A DNA stretch of 64,000 nucleotides from Lactococcus allomyrinae (GTDB lineage: Bacteria > Bacillota > Bacilli > Lactobacillales > Streptococcaceae). Position numbers and translations under genes: made by a program. The stretch spans positions 2,294,001 through 2,358,000 of the forward strand of contig NZ_CP032627.1 of NCBI RefSeq assembly GCF_003627095.1, given 5' to 3'. The notes below the pieces were generated by a model. That model saw only the letters and a list, made by a program, of their open reading frames with translations, made no database searches and was not told the origin of the DNA. Positions 25,013 through 35,106 of this stretch are shown here, piece by piece. Every line of letters starts with the position of its first letter. The first letter of the stretch is position 1.

Positions 25013-28000
25013 ATGAGAAAACCACGTTTTTTCAACGTCGTTGAGAAATTCAATGGGTCGTTCACTCAGCTTGAAGAAAATAATCGTCGCTGGGAAGATA
25101 TATATCGCAGACGCTGGGCGCATGATAAAGTAGTTCGTACGACTCACGGTGTCAACTGTACTGGCTCATGCTCTTGGAATGTCTTTGTCAAGCAGGGCAT
25201 CATTACTTGGGAACATCAAGCAACAGACTACCCTTCGTGTGGTCCAGATATGCCTGAGTACGAACCACGTGGTTGTCCTCGTGGTGCAAGCTTTAGCTGG
25301 TATGAATACAGCCCATTACGCATTAAATATCCTTATATTCGTGGTGTACTTTGGACAATGTGGCTCGAAGCTAAAAATCTATTTGCAGGGGATCCAGTTG
25401 CAGCATGGAAATCTATCGTAGAGAATCCAGAAAAATCACGCGAATATAAAGCAGCGCGTGGACATGGTGGACTTGTACGAGTTAAATGGACTGATGCACT
25501 TGAGCTTATCTCAGCGATGCTGACTTATACGATCAAAACATACGGTCCAGACCGTCTTGTCGGTTTCTCACCTATTCCAGCGATGTCAATGATTTCTTTT
25601 GCCTCAGGCGCACGTTTCTTATCACTTGTGGGTGGTGAAATGTTGTCATTTTATGACTGGTATGCTGATTTGCCACCCGCTTCTCCGCAAATTTGGGGAG
25701 AACAAACTGACGTTCCAGAATCAGCGGATTGGTATAACTCTCAATATATTATGATGTGGGGTTCAAATGTCCCATTAACTCGGACACCCGATGCTCACTT
25801 TATGACAGAAGCACGTTATAAAGGGACTAAAGTGGTTGCAGTAAGCCCAGACTATGCCGAAAATGTTAAGTTCGCAGATAACTGGCTGGCACCACACCCA
25901 GGAACAGATGCAGCCTTAGCTCAAGCGATGACATATGTTATCTTAAAAGAATATTATGTTGATCGTCAGGTTCCTTATTTCATTGAGTATACAAAGCAAT
26001 ACACTGACCTTCCATTCTTGATTCTTTTAGATAAAGATGATAATGGAAATTATAAATCAGGGCGTTTTCTTCGTATTTCTGATCTCCGTGGTAAAGGCTC
26101 GGAAGAAAATTCAGAATGGAAGCCTGTTTTAATTGATGAGAATGACCAACAAATTAAAGTTCCAAATGGAACAATCGGTCAACGTTGGGACCATTCAGAA
26201 AAATGGAATCTAAAACTTGGTGGCATTAATCCTAAATTATCAATTTTAGAAGAAAATACAGCACATGTTAAAATTGATTTTCCTTATTTTGATGAAGCAG
26301 GCTCAAGTATTTTGACTCGGAATGTTCCTGTGAAAACTGTGATTTTTGAGGATGGCACGGAACATCTTGTCACTACTGTGTTTGATTTACAAATGTCACA
26401 GTATGGTGTAAAACGCGTAGCCACTGATGACCTTGCTGCTAAGGGATATGATGACCTAAACTCACCATACACACCTGCTTGGCAAGAAAAAATCACAGGG
26501 GTCAAAGCCTCACTTGCGATTCAAATCGGTCAAGAATTTGCACAAAATGCCGAAGATACCAAAGGTAAAACAATGGTCATTATTGGTGCGGGTGTCAATC
26601 ACTGGTTCAACTCTGATATGATTTATCGTGGTGTTATCAATATGCTGGCTTTGACAGGTTGTATTGGTGTTTCTGGTGGTGGCTGGGCTCACTATGTTGG
26701 TCAAGAAAAACTCCGTCCAGCAGAGGGTTGGGCAGCGGTTACATTTGCTAACGATTGGAATCCAGGTGCTGCACGTCAACAAAACGGAACTTCTTTCTTC
26801 TACTTTGCTTCAGACCAATGGAAGTACGATGAGATGGATAATGAAGCACTTAAATCTCCATTAGCAAATAAAACGTCCAATAGCTATAAACATCCAGCAG
26901 ACTATAACCAAATGGCAGTTCGATTAGGTTGGTTACCAAGTTATCCACAATTTAACCGTAATTCACTTGATTTTGTGAAGCAGTATGGTACGACCGATAT
27001 TGAAGAAATCAAACCACGTATTGTTGAGGAACTCAAATCAGGCAGCTTACAATTTGCTGTAGAAGCACCAGACCGTAAAGAAAATCAGCCTAAAGGGATG
27101 TTCATCTGGCGTTCAAATCTTTTTGCCTCATCAGGCAAAGGCGCAGAATATTTCATGAAACACCTGCTCGGCGCTGAAAATGGCTTGCTCGCAAAGACGA
27201 ACGACAACTTCAAACCTGAAGAAATGGAATGGAATGAAGAAGAGGTCACAGGTAAACTTGATCTTGTAACAACACTTGATTTTCGGATGGTAACAACACC
27301 AATGTACTCTGATATTGTTTTGCCAGCAGCAACATGGTATGAAAAAGAAGATTTATCTTCAACAGATATGCATCCATTTATACATCCGTTTAATGCTGCG
27401 GTAAGTCCACTTTGGGAGTCGAAAACAGACTGGAATATTTTCCGTGAACTTGCTAAAACTTTCCAAGAAATGGCGAAAAAAGAATTTGACGGACCAGTCT
27501 ATGATGTTCATACTAGTCCGTTGGCACATGATTCAAAAGCTGAAATTTCTCAACCATTTGGTCAAGTTAAAGATTGGAAAAAAGGTGAGATTGAGGCTAT
27601 TCCTGGTCAAACAATGCCGAACATTAAGCTTATAAAACGTGATTATACGAAGCTGTATGACCAATATATTGCACTTGGCCCTAACCTTGCTAAAGGAAAA
27701 GTTGGAGCGATTGGTTTATCTTATCCAGTAGCAACGCAGTATGAGGAACTGAAACATACCCTTCAAACCTATAAGACAGGAAGTAATGCTGGACTTCCTA
27801 AAATTTATGAAGCGAAACAAGTCGCCGATGCAATCTTGACACTTTCATCTACTTCAAACGGTAAAGTTAATATGGAAGCCTGGAAAGCTGCGGAAGAAGA
27901 ACACGGGGTAGATTTACTTGATATTGGTGGAGGCTATGAGCAACAAAAGATGACCTTCAAAGATATCACAGCTCAACCTCGTGAATCTTATCCAACACCA

Positions 28001-28696
28001 ATCGGTACTTCTGCTAAAAAAGATGGTGAACGCTATTCGGCATTCTCTCTACATATCGAACGTTTGGTGCCTTTCCGTACATTGACAGGACGTCAACAAT
28101 TCTATATTGACCATGAAATTTTCCAAGAATATGGAGAAAATCTCTCAACATATAAACCAACCTTACCTCCACAAGTGATGGGACCAAAAGATGCAGACAT
28201 CAAAGCGGCAGAGGGTAAAGAAATTACTTTGCGCTATATGACACCACATGGTAAATGGAACATACACACCATGTATCAAGATAATATCCATATGCTGACT
28301 CTTTTCCGCGGAGGGCCAAATGTTTGGCTTTCGATTGAGGATGCGAAGAAATTGGAAATTAAAGATAATGATTGGCTAGAGCTTTATAACCGAAATGGTG
28401 TGGTAACAGCAAGAGCAGTTGTTTCACATCGGATGCCAGAAGGAACAATGTATATGTATCATGCTCAGGATGCTACTGTCCAAGTGCCACTTTCAAATAT
28501 TACTGGAAATCGTGGTGGCTCGCATAATGCTCCTACACAAATCCATATCAAGCCAACACAAATGGTTGGTGGATATGCGCAACTTTCTTATGGATGGAAC
28601 TATTATGGCCCAATCGGAAATCAGCGTGATTTATATGTCAATGTTAGAAAATTGGACAAGGTAGATTGGTCTAATACAGAAGGAGGCAACTCATGA
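25013..28696 (+). CDS. narG: Respiratory nitrate reductase alpha subunit
   Basis: 1227 residues, close to the usual ~1220-1250. The iron-sulfur ligand region HGVNCTGSC lies near residues 44-53, the molybdenum-ligating Asp is D219 in YADLPPASPQ, and C-terminal GGSHNAPTQIHIKPTQ marks the cofactor-binding domain. It reduces nitrate to nitrite at a bis-MGD molybdenum centre on the cytoplasmic face. No Tat leader, as in other Gram-positive NarG. It is very close to staphylococcal and bacillar NarG in memory comparison. ATG 25013 is preferred: CGGAA sits just upstream and homologues start near MRKPRFFNVVEKF; ATG 24995 is an alternative. The stop overlaps narH. Confidence 0.96.
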   Translation: MRKPRFFNVVEKFNGSFTQLEENNRRWEDIYRRRWAHDKVVRTTHGVNCTGSCSWNVFVKQGIITWEHQATDYPSCGPDMPEYEPRGCPRGASFSWYEYSPLRIKYPYIRGVLWTMWLEAKNLFAGDPVAAWKSIVENPEKSREYKAARGHGGLVRVKWTDALELISAMLTYTIKTYGPDRLVGFSPIPAMSMISFASGARFLSLVGGEMLSFYDWYADLPPASPQIWGEQTDVPESADWYNSQYIMMWGSNVPLTRTPDAHFMTEARYKGTKVVAVSPDYAENVKFADNWLAPHPGTDAALAQAMTYVILKEYYVDRQVPYFIEYTKQYTDLPFLILLDKDDNGNYKSGRFLRISDLRGKGSEENSEWKPVLIDENDQQIKVPNGTIGQRWDHSEKWNLKLGGINPKLSILEENTAHVKIDFPYFDEAGSSILTRNVPVKTVIFEDGTEHLVTTVFDLQMSQYGVKRVATDDLAAKGYDDLNSPYTPAWQEKITGVKASLAIQIGQEFAQNAEDTKGKTMVIIGAGVNHWFNSDMIYRGVINMLALTGCIGVSGGGWAHYVGQEKLRPAEGWAAVTFANDWNPGAARQQNGTSFFYFASDQWKYDEMDNEALKSPLANKTSNSYKHPADYNQMAVRLGWLPSYPQFNRNSLDFVKQYGTTDIEEIKPRIVEELKSGSLQFAVEAPDRKENQPKGMFIWRSNLFASSGKGAEYFMKHLLGAENGLLAKTNDNFKPEEMEWNEEEVTGKLDLVTTLDFRMVTTPMYSDIVLPAATWYEKEDLSSTDMHPFIHPFNAAVSPLWESKTDWNIFRELAKTFQEMAKKEFDGPVYDVHTSPLAHDSKAEISQPFGQVKDWKKGEIEAIPGQTMPNIKLIKRDYTKLYDQYIALGPNLAKGKVGAIGLSYPVATQYEELKHTLQTYKTGSNAGLPKIYEAKQVADAILTLSSTSNGKVNMEAWKAAEEEHGVDLLDIGGGYEQQKMTFKDITAQPRESYPTPIGTSAKKDGERYSAFSLHIERLVPFRTLTGRQQFYIDHEIFQEYGENLSTYKPTLPPQVMGPKDADIKAAEGKEITLRYMTPHGKWNIHTMYQDNIHMLTLFRGGPNVWLSIEDAKKLEIKDNDWLELYNRNGVVTARAVVSHRMPEGTMYMYHAQDATVQVPLSNITGNRGGSHNAPTQIHIKPTQMVGGYAQLSYGWNYYGPIGNQRDLYVNVRKLDKVDWSNTEGGNS

Positions 28697-30255
28697 AAGT
28701 AAAAGCACAAATCGGCATGGTGCTCAACCTTGATAAATGTATCGGTTGTCATACTTGCTCTGTGACTTGTAAAAATACTTGGACTAATCGTCCAGGAACT
28801 GAATATATGTGGTTTAACAATGTCGAAACAAAGCCTGGGGTGGGTTATCCAAAGCGTTGGGAAGATCAAGAAAAATATGCTGGTGGTTGGAAAGTTAATA
28901 AGAATGGTAAACTAACTTTAAAAGCTGGGGGGAAAGCTGAAAAAGTAGCAACCTTTAGTATTTTTTACAATGCTGATATGCCAGAGCTTGATGATTATTA
29001 CGAGCCTTGGACTTACGACTATCGAAATCTTTTTGGAAAAGCTCAAAAACATCAACCTGTAGCGCGGGCAAAATCACAAATTACGGGTGAAAATATTGAT
29101 CTTAAATGGGGTCCAAACTGGGATGATGATCTGGCAGGAGGGGAACATTCTATCGCTAATGACCCTAATATTGCTAAAATTGAATCAGATATTAAGGCTA
29201 ACTTTGAGACAACATTCATGATGTATTTGCCACGTCTTTGTGAACATTGTTTAAATCCTGCCTGTGTGAGTTCTTGCCCATCAGGAGCTATGTATAAACG
29301 TGATGAAGATGGGATTGTTTTGGTTAATCAAGATCATTGTAAAGGTTGGCGTTTCTGTGTAAGTTCTTGTCCTTACAAAAAAGTTTACTTTAACTGGTCA
29401 ACACACAAAGCTGAAAAATGTACTTTCTGTTATCCACGGATTGAAGAAGGTTTACCAACGGTATGCTCTGAAACTTGTGTGGGTCGGATTCGTTATATTG
29501 GTGTGATGCTTTATGATGCTGACCGTGTGGCTGAAGCAGCTAGTGAGCCAGATGAAAAATTACTCTATCAACGTCAGCTGGAAGTTTTCCTTGATCCGTA
29601 TGACCCAGCAGTGATTGAAGCAGCGCGTGCTGAGGGAATTTCTGAGGAAATGATTGAGGGGGCGCAAAATTCTCCTGTCTATCGGATGGTAATGGAGGAA
29701 AAAATTGCTTTCCCTCTGCATCCTGAATATCGTACCATGCCAATGGTTTGGTATTGCCCACCACTTAGTCCAATCATGAGTTATTTTGAGGGGAAAAATT
29801 CGCTGAAAAATCCTGAGATGATTTTCCCAGGTATTGATGAGATGCGTATTCCTGTGGACTATTTGGCATCAATCTTGACAGCTGGCAATGTAGAACCAGT
29901 TAAGGCTGCACTTTACAAGTTGGCGATGATTCGTTTGTATATGCGTGCGGCAACTTCAGGGAAAGACTTTGACGAAGCAAAGTTGAAAATGGTTGGTTTG
30001 ACGAAGGAATCAGCTACTTCACTCTATCGTTTACTTGCGATTGCTAAATATGAAGACCGATTTGTTATCCCTAAGGCGCATAGGGAAGAACAATTTGAAG
30101 ATGTCAATAAAGCGCAAGGTGCTTTAGGCTACGATGAATGTAATGGTTGTTCATTGGCTGATTTGCATTCGTCAATGATCCAAAAAGCACAAAATGGAAA
30201 ATCTGGTTCAGATATTTACGCTGAAAGCTTCTATGGAGGAATTTGGCGTGATTAA
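28693..30255 (+). CDS. narH: Respiratory nitrate reductase beta subunit
   Basis: 520 residues. Four iron-sulfur ligand groups are visible: C16-IGC-HTC-SVTC, CEHCLNPACVSSCPSG, the CKGWRFCVSSCPYKK group whose Trp marks the 3Fe-4S cluster, and CTFCYPR...CSETCVGR. It carries electrons from NarI haem to NarG. The ATG overlaps the narG stop (ATGA) and has GGAGG upstream, so translation is coupled. Confidence 0.96.
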   Translation: MKVKAQIGMVLNLDKCIGCHTCSVTCKNTWTNRPGTEYMWFNNVETKPGVGYPKRWEDQEKYAGGWKVNKNGKLTLKAGGKAEKVATFSIFYNADMPELDDYYEPWTYDYRNLFGKAQKHQPVARAKSQITGENIDLKWGPNWDDDLAGGEHSIANDPNIAKIESDIKANFETTFMMYLPRLCEHCLNPACVSSCPSGAMYKRDEDGIVLVNQDHCKGWRFCVSSCPYKKVYFNWSTHKAEKCTFCYPRIEEGLPTVCSETCVGRIRYIGVMLYDADRVAEAASEPDEKLLYQRQLEVFLDPYDPAVIEAARAEGISEEMIEGAQNSPVYRMVMEEKIAFPLHPEYRTMPMVWYCPPLSPIMSYFEGKNSLKNPEMIFPGIDEMRIPVDYLASILTAGNVEPVKAALYKLAMIRLYMRAATSGKDFDEAKLKMVGLTKESATSLYRLLAIAKYEDRFVIPKAHREEQFEDVNKAQGALGYDECNGCSLADLHSSMIQKAQNGKSGSDIYAESFYGGIWRD

Positions 30256-30856
30256 TGTTCAAGAACTAGAGCGTTTGAGAAAGAGTTTTTTGCTTCTTTC
30301 TCAAGCAATTGATTTTCCAGATGATGAAGTAAGAAGTCAGGATTTTGTAATAGAAGTTGAAAGAAATTTTCCTCAGATTCCCGAAAGAAATCAATTTTTA
30401 AGTGTTTTGAAGGGGTTTCAAGCGAAGTCTTTACAAGAACTACAAGAAAATTATACAGGACTATTTGAACTAAACAAGCGAATTACAATGTACTGTACCT
30501 ATTATCGTTTTGAGGATTCACGTGAACGTGGGGGAATTTTGGCGAAATTGAAAATGCTCTATGAAATGTTTGGTGTAGAGCTTGATATGGCTGAAATGAC
30601 AGACTATTTGCCTACGATGTTGGAATTTTTGGGACTTGGTGTGTGGACAGATGGACCCGTAGAAGATACTCGAATTGAAGATTTGAATTTGTTATTTTCT
30701 GTGTTAGAAGATGGAACTTATGAGATTCTAAAGCAGGCAAAAGAGCTTGTAGATGAGCCATATTTAGACCTGGTTCGCTTAATTCGAAGTAGCTTACGGT
30801 ATTGCGTTACTGCTGGAGGAGATAACGCAGAGATGAGGAAAGGAGAAAAAGCTTAG
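30248..30856 (+). CDS. narJ: Nitrate reductase assembly chaperone
   Basis: 202 residues, all-helical, with LLSQAIDFPDDEV and HLY-like TYYRFEDSRERGG typical of the NarJ/TorD family; TMLEFLGLGVW and the Glu/Asp-rich end fit as well. It holds apo-NarGH while the molybdenum cofactor is inserted and before docking on NarI. The likely start is GTG 30248, eight bases after GGAGGA and overlapping narH by eight bases. An upstream ATG at 30194 would overlap narH by 62 bases without a ribosome site. Confidence 0.9.
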   Translation: MINVQELERLRKSFLLLSQAIDFPDDEVRSQDFVIEVERNFPQIPERNQFLSVLKGFQAKSLQELQENYTGLFELNKRITMYCTYYRFEDSRERGGILAKLKMLYEMFGVELDMAEMTDYLPTMLEFLGLGVWTDGPVEDTRIEDLNLLFSVLEDGTYEILKQAKELVDEPYLDLVRLIRSSLRYCVTAGGDNAEMRKGEKA

Positions 30857-31546
30857 ATGACTCAGTTTTGGAACTTTATGCTTTGGGTGGTTTACCCATA
30901 TTTGATGCTTGGTTCGTTTTTCATCGGAACGATTGTTCGAATGAGAAAACCTGGCTCTGTTACTGCGAAATCAAGTGAACTCATGGAGAAGAAGCGTTTG
31001 ATTTGGGGGTCAATTCTTTTCCACATTGGGATTCTTGGGGTATTTGGTGGACACGTGATTGGTATTTTTATTCCAGAAACGTTTACGGATTCAATCGGGA
31101 TTACTAATGAGTTCTATCATAAGGTGCTTGCGATGGGAATTGGTGGTGTGTTTGGTGCAATGACTCTTGCGGGAATTATTGTACTGACTTATCGTCGTTT
31201 TACGAGTAAGCGTGTTGCTGCAACTTCTACGCTAAATGATAATGTTGTGATTGTGGCACTGTTGGTAACTATTGTACTTGGGATGATGAGTTCATTTTGG
31301 GCAGGTCCTATGACACCTGGTTTTGATTATCGTACAACAATTGGGGTTTGGGGACGTGGTTTATTTGCTTTCAGTCCAGCTTGGCATCTGATGAATAATA
31401 TTCCATTGTTTTATAAGTTGCACATTATTTGTGGCTTGGCTATGTTTGGATTTTTCCCTTATACGCGGTTAGTTCATGCACTTTATGTTCCTTTGCATTA
31501 TATTTTCCGTCGTTTCGTGGTTTATCGTCGGTATTCACGTCGTTAA
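30857..31546 (+). CDS. narI: Respiratory nitrate reductase gamma subunit (cytochrome b)
   Basis: 229 residues with five membrane spans. Haem-ligand histidines are expected in ILFHIGILGVFGGHVIG and in the C-terminal KLHIICGLAMF and RLVHALYVPLHY segments. It oxidises menaquinol and passes electrons through two b haems to NarH. It starts directly after the narJ stop. Lactococcal relatives do not make haem, so this subunit probably needs haem from outside; no haem genes lie in the window. Confidence 0.94.
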   Translation: MTQFWNFMLWVVYPYLMLGSFFIGTIVRMRKPGSVTAKSSELMEKKRLIWGSILFHIGILGVFGGHVIGIFIPETFTDSIGITNEFYHKVLAMGIGGVFGAMTLAGIIVLTYRRFTSKRVAATSTLNDNVVIVALLVTIVLGMMSSFWAGPMTPGFDYRTTIGVWGRGLFAFSPAWHLMNNIPLFYKLHIICGLAMFGFFPYTRLVHALYVPLHYIFRRFVVYRRYSRR

Positions 31547-31552
31547 AAGAAA

Positions 31553-31577
31553 AAATCCAGCTAAGCTGGGTTTTTTT
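31553..31577 (+). terminator. Terminator of narGHJI
   Basis: CCAGC-TAA-GCTGG hairpin followed by seven T. Confidence 0.85.
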
Positions 31578-31661
31578 AGTCACTAACAGCTTTCTGTCAG
31601 TACTGATGAGTCTGATTTATCATAGATTAGTTCATGTTTTTGAAAAAGACTTGGGTAATTT

Positions 31662-32189
31662 TTACTGATAGTTGTGGTTGGTAAGCTCAATCTCAGGTAG
31701 GGTTATTGAGGTTGCTTGGATAGAGGTTAAAAAATCTTGCATTCGACGGTTTTTATTTTCCAGAAAATCTTGTATTTGGGTGTGGCTGAAAGTAAGGTGA
31801 GCAATGGTGAAATTATTTTTGATATAAGTATTTTTTACTGACAGAAGTTCTGTCAGTGATTGTACCGAAATCTCTGGATAATCTACGGCTAAAATTAAAT
31901 AATCATGTGTGTCTGTAACTATTGATGAAACGGTGTATAAGCCTGCCAGAGGTCCTTCTCCTGTGAAAAGTGGATGGTCAGTAATAATGTGTGCTGACGG
32001 AAGTTGTTTTTTGATTTGAGGAAGATTAGAATGGCTTGCAACGATATAAGTTTTTTCTGTCAGTGCTGACAGTTTCATATAAGCGATTTCTGTCCAAGTT
32101 TGATTGGAGTTTTTATCTAAAAATAGAGCTTTATCCCCATTTTTAAAGCGACTGGACTTTCCACCCGCTAGAATGATTCCGATAGTCAT
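31662..32189 (-). CDS. mobA: Molybdenum cofactor guanylyltransferase
   Basis: 175 residues. The nucleotide loop LAGGKSSRFKNGDKAL opens the protein; HPLFTGEGPLAGLYT and AVDYPEIS (Asp for metal) follow. It attaches GMP to molybdopterin to give the bis-MGD form that NarG requires. It converges on narI, tail to tail. A full repeat variant (32057-32072) reads LSALTE. Confidence 0.9.
   Translation of the reverse strand: MTIGIILAGGKSSRFKNGDKALFLDKNSNQTWTEIAYMKLSALTEKTYIVASHSNLPQIKKQLPSAHIITDHPLFTGEGPLAGLYTVSSIVTDTHDYLILAVDYPEISVQSLTELLSVKNTYIKNNFTIAHLTFSHTQIQDFLENKNRRMQDFLTSIQATSITLPEIELTNHNYQ
32057..32072. repeat. Repeated palindrome variant inside mobA
   Basis: CTGTCAGTGCTGACAG, read as LSALTE. 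Confidence 0.85.
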
Positions 32190-32662
32190 AGCTTTATTCT
32201 ATCATAAAGCTTGTGAGCTTGACTTGTTTTGCTTTTGAGAAGAAGAATATAGATGTTATTCTGTGGTTAATTCGTTATGAATAGGAATAATGAATTGAGG
32301 TGTTTCGTAACTGCATGATGTCAAAAATGCTGCTATCATTGTTGCTGAAGAAGTTGATAAAAAGCACGATAAATGATTTTGGTTTACGAATTTATTTGTG
32401 TGCCATAAGGACTGTGCTATAAAAGTTTGTTTGAGCTTGAAAGATAACTAGTATGAAGTCGGGGCTAGAGTCAGATTTCCTTGAGAATAGCTCTTAACTT
32501 TGGACTTTTACAAAAGAAAAATAAACTACATTGCGTTGCTTTTCGTTGACACAAGCATCTAAATTTTTGATATACTAAGGGTGTAACTTTTTCTCTAAAA
32601 AAGTGGGATTCTATAGTTTTAGAAAATATATAAATAAGTAAAAATAGAATTGAGAGATTGTC
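32190..32662. other. Divergent intergenic region between mobA and moeA
   Basis: 473 bases. A promoter for moeA is likely at TTGACA with an extended -10 TGATATACT (about 32548-32577; 19-base spacing). An open stretch near 32331-32375 reads VKNAAIIVAEEVDKKHDK then stop, which looks like the tail of a lost gene. A short hairpin-like stretch lies at about 32586-32604. Otherwise AT-rich with no gene. Confidence 0.5.
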
Positions 32663-33877
32663 ATGTATCTAAATCGTGATATTATCACGCTTGAAGAAGC
32701 TCAAGGATTACTTCAAGGTGTAAATTTACAAACTAAAACAAAGAAAATTTCTACTGCTGAAGCACTTTTTTATGTGCTTGCAGAGGATGTTTACGCTACT
32801 TTTCCGATTCCGGCTTTCAGAAGGAGTGGATATGATGGTTATGGGATTTTAAATGAAGATGATCATAGTTTTCCACGTGAATTTGAAATTATAGATAACA
32901 TTGGTGCAGGTTCAGTTTTGGAGAAAAAGATGTCTTCTGGTCAAGCAGTAAGGATTATGACGGGAGCCAAAGTTCCAGATGAAGTTGGTAAAGTCATCAT
33001 GCTCGAAGTTACAGAAAAGTTATCAGATGATAAAGTATTAATCAAGGAAAGTATGAAGAACAGTAATATTTCTTCTATCGGTGAGGAATTTCTTAAAGGC
33101 GATTTGCTGTTAAGTTCAGGAACACGCCTAAATGCTGGTGCAATCAGTTTGCTTAATGCTTTTGGTATTGCTGAGATATTGGTCTATCAAAAGCCGAAAG
33201 TTGGGATTTTAGCGACAGGCTCAGAGCTTCTAAAAGCTGGTGAGCCTTATGTTGAAGGGAAAATATATAATTCTAATGGCCCACTTCTTGAAGCTTTAGT
33301 CCGAGAAAATGGCGGTCTTGTTGTCACTTTGGATAATGTCAAAGATGAACTTCAGGATACATTGGCGATTTTAAATGACCTAACTTCGCAGTGTGATCTT
33401 GTATTAACGACTGGTGGGGTGTCTGTCGGAGATTTTGATTTTATGGCTGAGGCAGCTAAAGCAGCAGACCAATTTTTATTTAATAAATTGAGTATGCGAC
33501 CAGGGAGTCCAACGACTGCTTTTGTTCATAAAGGGACACCTGTTATTGCGCTTTCAGGAAATCCAGGGGCTTGTTTCACAGGATTTTATCTTTTTGTTGA
33601 GCCTACGTTGCAACGGTTTGTTGGAGGGAAAAGTCGCTTAAAACAAGTGAAGTTACCTTTGGTTCATGATTACGATAAACCAAATAATTTCGATAAATAT
33701 CTACGGGCAACGGTCAATTTTGACCATGACTCTAGACTTACCGTTAGTCAAATTGGTTCTGATAAATCATCAGCACTTGGAAATTTACATAGTACAACAG
33801 CATTCTTTAAAGTTCCGCATGACAGTAGTATTCACAAAGGTGAGGAGGTTGAAGTATGGTTACTGCCTTACAAATAA
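32663..33877 (+). CDS. moeA: Molybdopterin molybdenumtransferase
   Basis: 404 residues, full length. Motifs: VRIMTGAKVPDEVGKVIMLE, YNSNGPLLEALVRENGG, TTGGVSVGDFDF and RPGSPTTAF with ALSGNPGACFTGF. It inserts molybdate into adenylylated molybdopterin from MoaB. First gene of the moeA-mobB-moaC group; mobB overlaps it by 22 bases. Confidence 0.94.
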   Translation: MYLNRDIITLEEAQGLLQGVNLQTKTKKISTAEALFYVLAEDVYATFPIPAFRRSGYDGYGILNEDDHSFPREFEIIDNIGAGSVLEKKMSSGQAVRIMTGAKVPDEVGKVIMLEVTEKLSDDKVLIKESMKNSNISSIGEEFLKGDLLLSSGTRLNAGAISLLNAFGIAEILVYQKPKVGILATGSELLKAGEPYVEGKIYNSNGPLLEALVRENGGLVVTLDNVKDELQDTLAILNDLTSQCDLVLTTGGVSVGDFDFMAEAAKAADQFLFNKLSMRPGSPTTAFVHKGTPVIALSGNPGACFTGFYLFVEPTLQRFVGGKSRLKQVKLPLVHDYDKPNNFDKYLRATVNFDHDSRLTVSQIGSDKSSALGNLHSTTAFFKVPHDSSIHKGEEVEVWLLPYK

Positions 33878-34344
33878 TCGGTAAAAAAAAGTCTGGAAAG
33901 ACAACGACAACAATTGATTTTATTAAGTCGGCTCGTGAACTGAATCTTGTTGTTGCAAGCTTTAAACATACTCATCATACGGTTTCAATGGATATGGAAG
34001 GAACGGATACAGCACGATTTGCTCAAGCGGGAGCGCAGCAAGTTGGAATGCAAAATGACAAGGGATTTTTTTGGCATGAAACACGTCCAGCAAAAGCATT
34101 AGAAGAAGAAATTGCTGATTTTGTTCGACCAGAAACAGATTTGCTTCTAATTGAAGGATTTAAGAAGGAAAAATTTCCGAAATTATTGCTCTTGCGAGAA
34201 AATGACCGAGTTACAGACTTTGCAGAATTTGATAATATTGAATTTGTTGGAACGATTTTTCCGTTGGTACTGACAGAAAATATGATTGATTTGACGACGG
34301 AAGAGAAACGAAAGGAATGGTTAAAGTCATGGCTGACGAATTAA
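33856..34344 (+). CDS. mobB: Molybdopterin-guanine dinucleotide synthesis protein B
   Basis: 162 residues. P-loop [18 protein letters not shown] and the [15 protein letters not shown] block identify MobB, a GTP-binding helper of MobA. Start ATG 33856 lies inside the end of moeA with GAGGAGG upstream. Ends inside moaC. Confidence 0.92.
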   Translation: MVTALQIIGKKKSGKTTTTIDFIKSARELNLVVASFKHTHHTVSMDMEGTDTARFAQAGAQQVGMQNDKGFFWHETRPAKALEEEIADFVRPETDLLLIEGFKKEKFPKLLLLRENDRVTDFAEFDNIEFVGTIFPLVLTENMIDLTTEEKRKEWLKSWLTN

Positions 34345-34808
34345 CCCATTTTAACGGACAGGGACGAGCTAAGATGGTGGATGTAACTGAGAAAGCTGTC
34401 AGTAAACGTGTGGCGCTAGCCACGACAACCATTATCATGCAAGCAGAAACACTTAAGAGAATTAAAGAAGGAAAAGTGAAAAAAGGAGATGTGCTTGCTG
34501 TGGCTCAAACTGCTGGTATCATGGCAGCGAAACGTACATCAGAGTTGATTCCAATGTGTCACCTTCTTCCACTTTCAGGTGTAGATATAAGTTTCGTTGA
34601 CAATGAAGTTGACAGGTTGACACTTACTGCAACTGTAAAAACAGTTAATCAAACAGGTGTTGAGATGGAGGCGTTGACAGCGGTACAAATTGCAGCACTT
34701 ACCGTTTATGATATGTGTAAAGCGATGGACAGAGGAATGCGGATTACGGAATGTCATTTGGTTGAGAAAATGGGTGGAAAATCAGGGCATTTTGTCTATG
34801 GTGAGTGA
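34329..34808 (+). CDS. moaC: Cyclic pyranopterin monophosphate synthase
   Basis: 159 residues. MCHLLPLSG and [22 protein letters not shown] are the active-site blocks, with KAMDRGMRI following. With MoaA it turns GTP into cPMP, the first step of molybdenum cofactor synthesis. I prefer ATG 34329 (GGAATGG seven bases upstream) over ATG 34317. It overlaps mobB by 16 bases, and a half-site reads AVSKR. Confidence 0.92.
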   Translation: MADELTHFNGQGRAKMVDVTEKAVSKRVALATTTIIMQAETLKRIKEGKVKKGDVLAVAQTAGIMAAKRTSELIPMCHLLPLSGVDISFVDNEVDRLTLTATVKTVNQTGVEMEALTAVQIAALTVYDMCKAMDRGMRITECHLVEKMGGKSGHFVYGE

Positions 34809-35106
34809 TTATACGGCTGTCAAAAACTTGTCAGTATTGACAGAGAGAAAGAGGTAAATCAGCAAAAGTTATCGTAAGGGTGATTATTATCGGTGCATTA
34901 TTTCTCTGGTGCTTGGACATTTGGATGCGCCAAGTTGATTACTCTGAACTTATGATTTATTTTTTGCTTTTTAAATTATGGAAATGATATAGACAGTGAG
35001 AAGTAAAAATTTCAGTACAGATAAAATTTTTTATTTCCTCGTCAAAAATTTGACAGTGAAGTTAAATATCTGTCAGTATCGAAAATTCTTAAAATAAGGA
35101 AAAAAC
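34809..35106. other. Gap between moaC and moaE with a small hydrophobic frame
   Basis: A variant palindrome TTGTCAGTATTGACAG lies at 34828-34843. A 35-codon frame from GTG 34880 to TGA 34987 encodes a hydrophobic segment (VIIIGALFLWCLDIWM) but has no ribosome site, so it may be a remnant or chance. Half-sites recur just before moaE. Confidence 0.4.
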
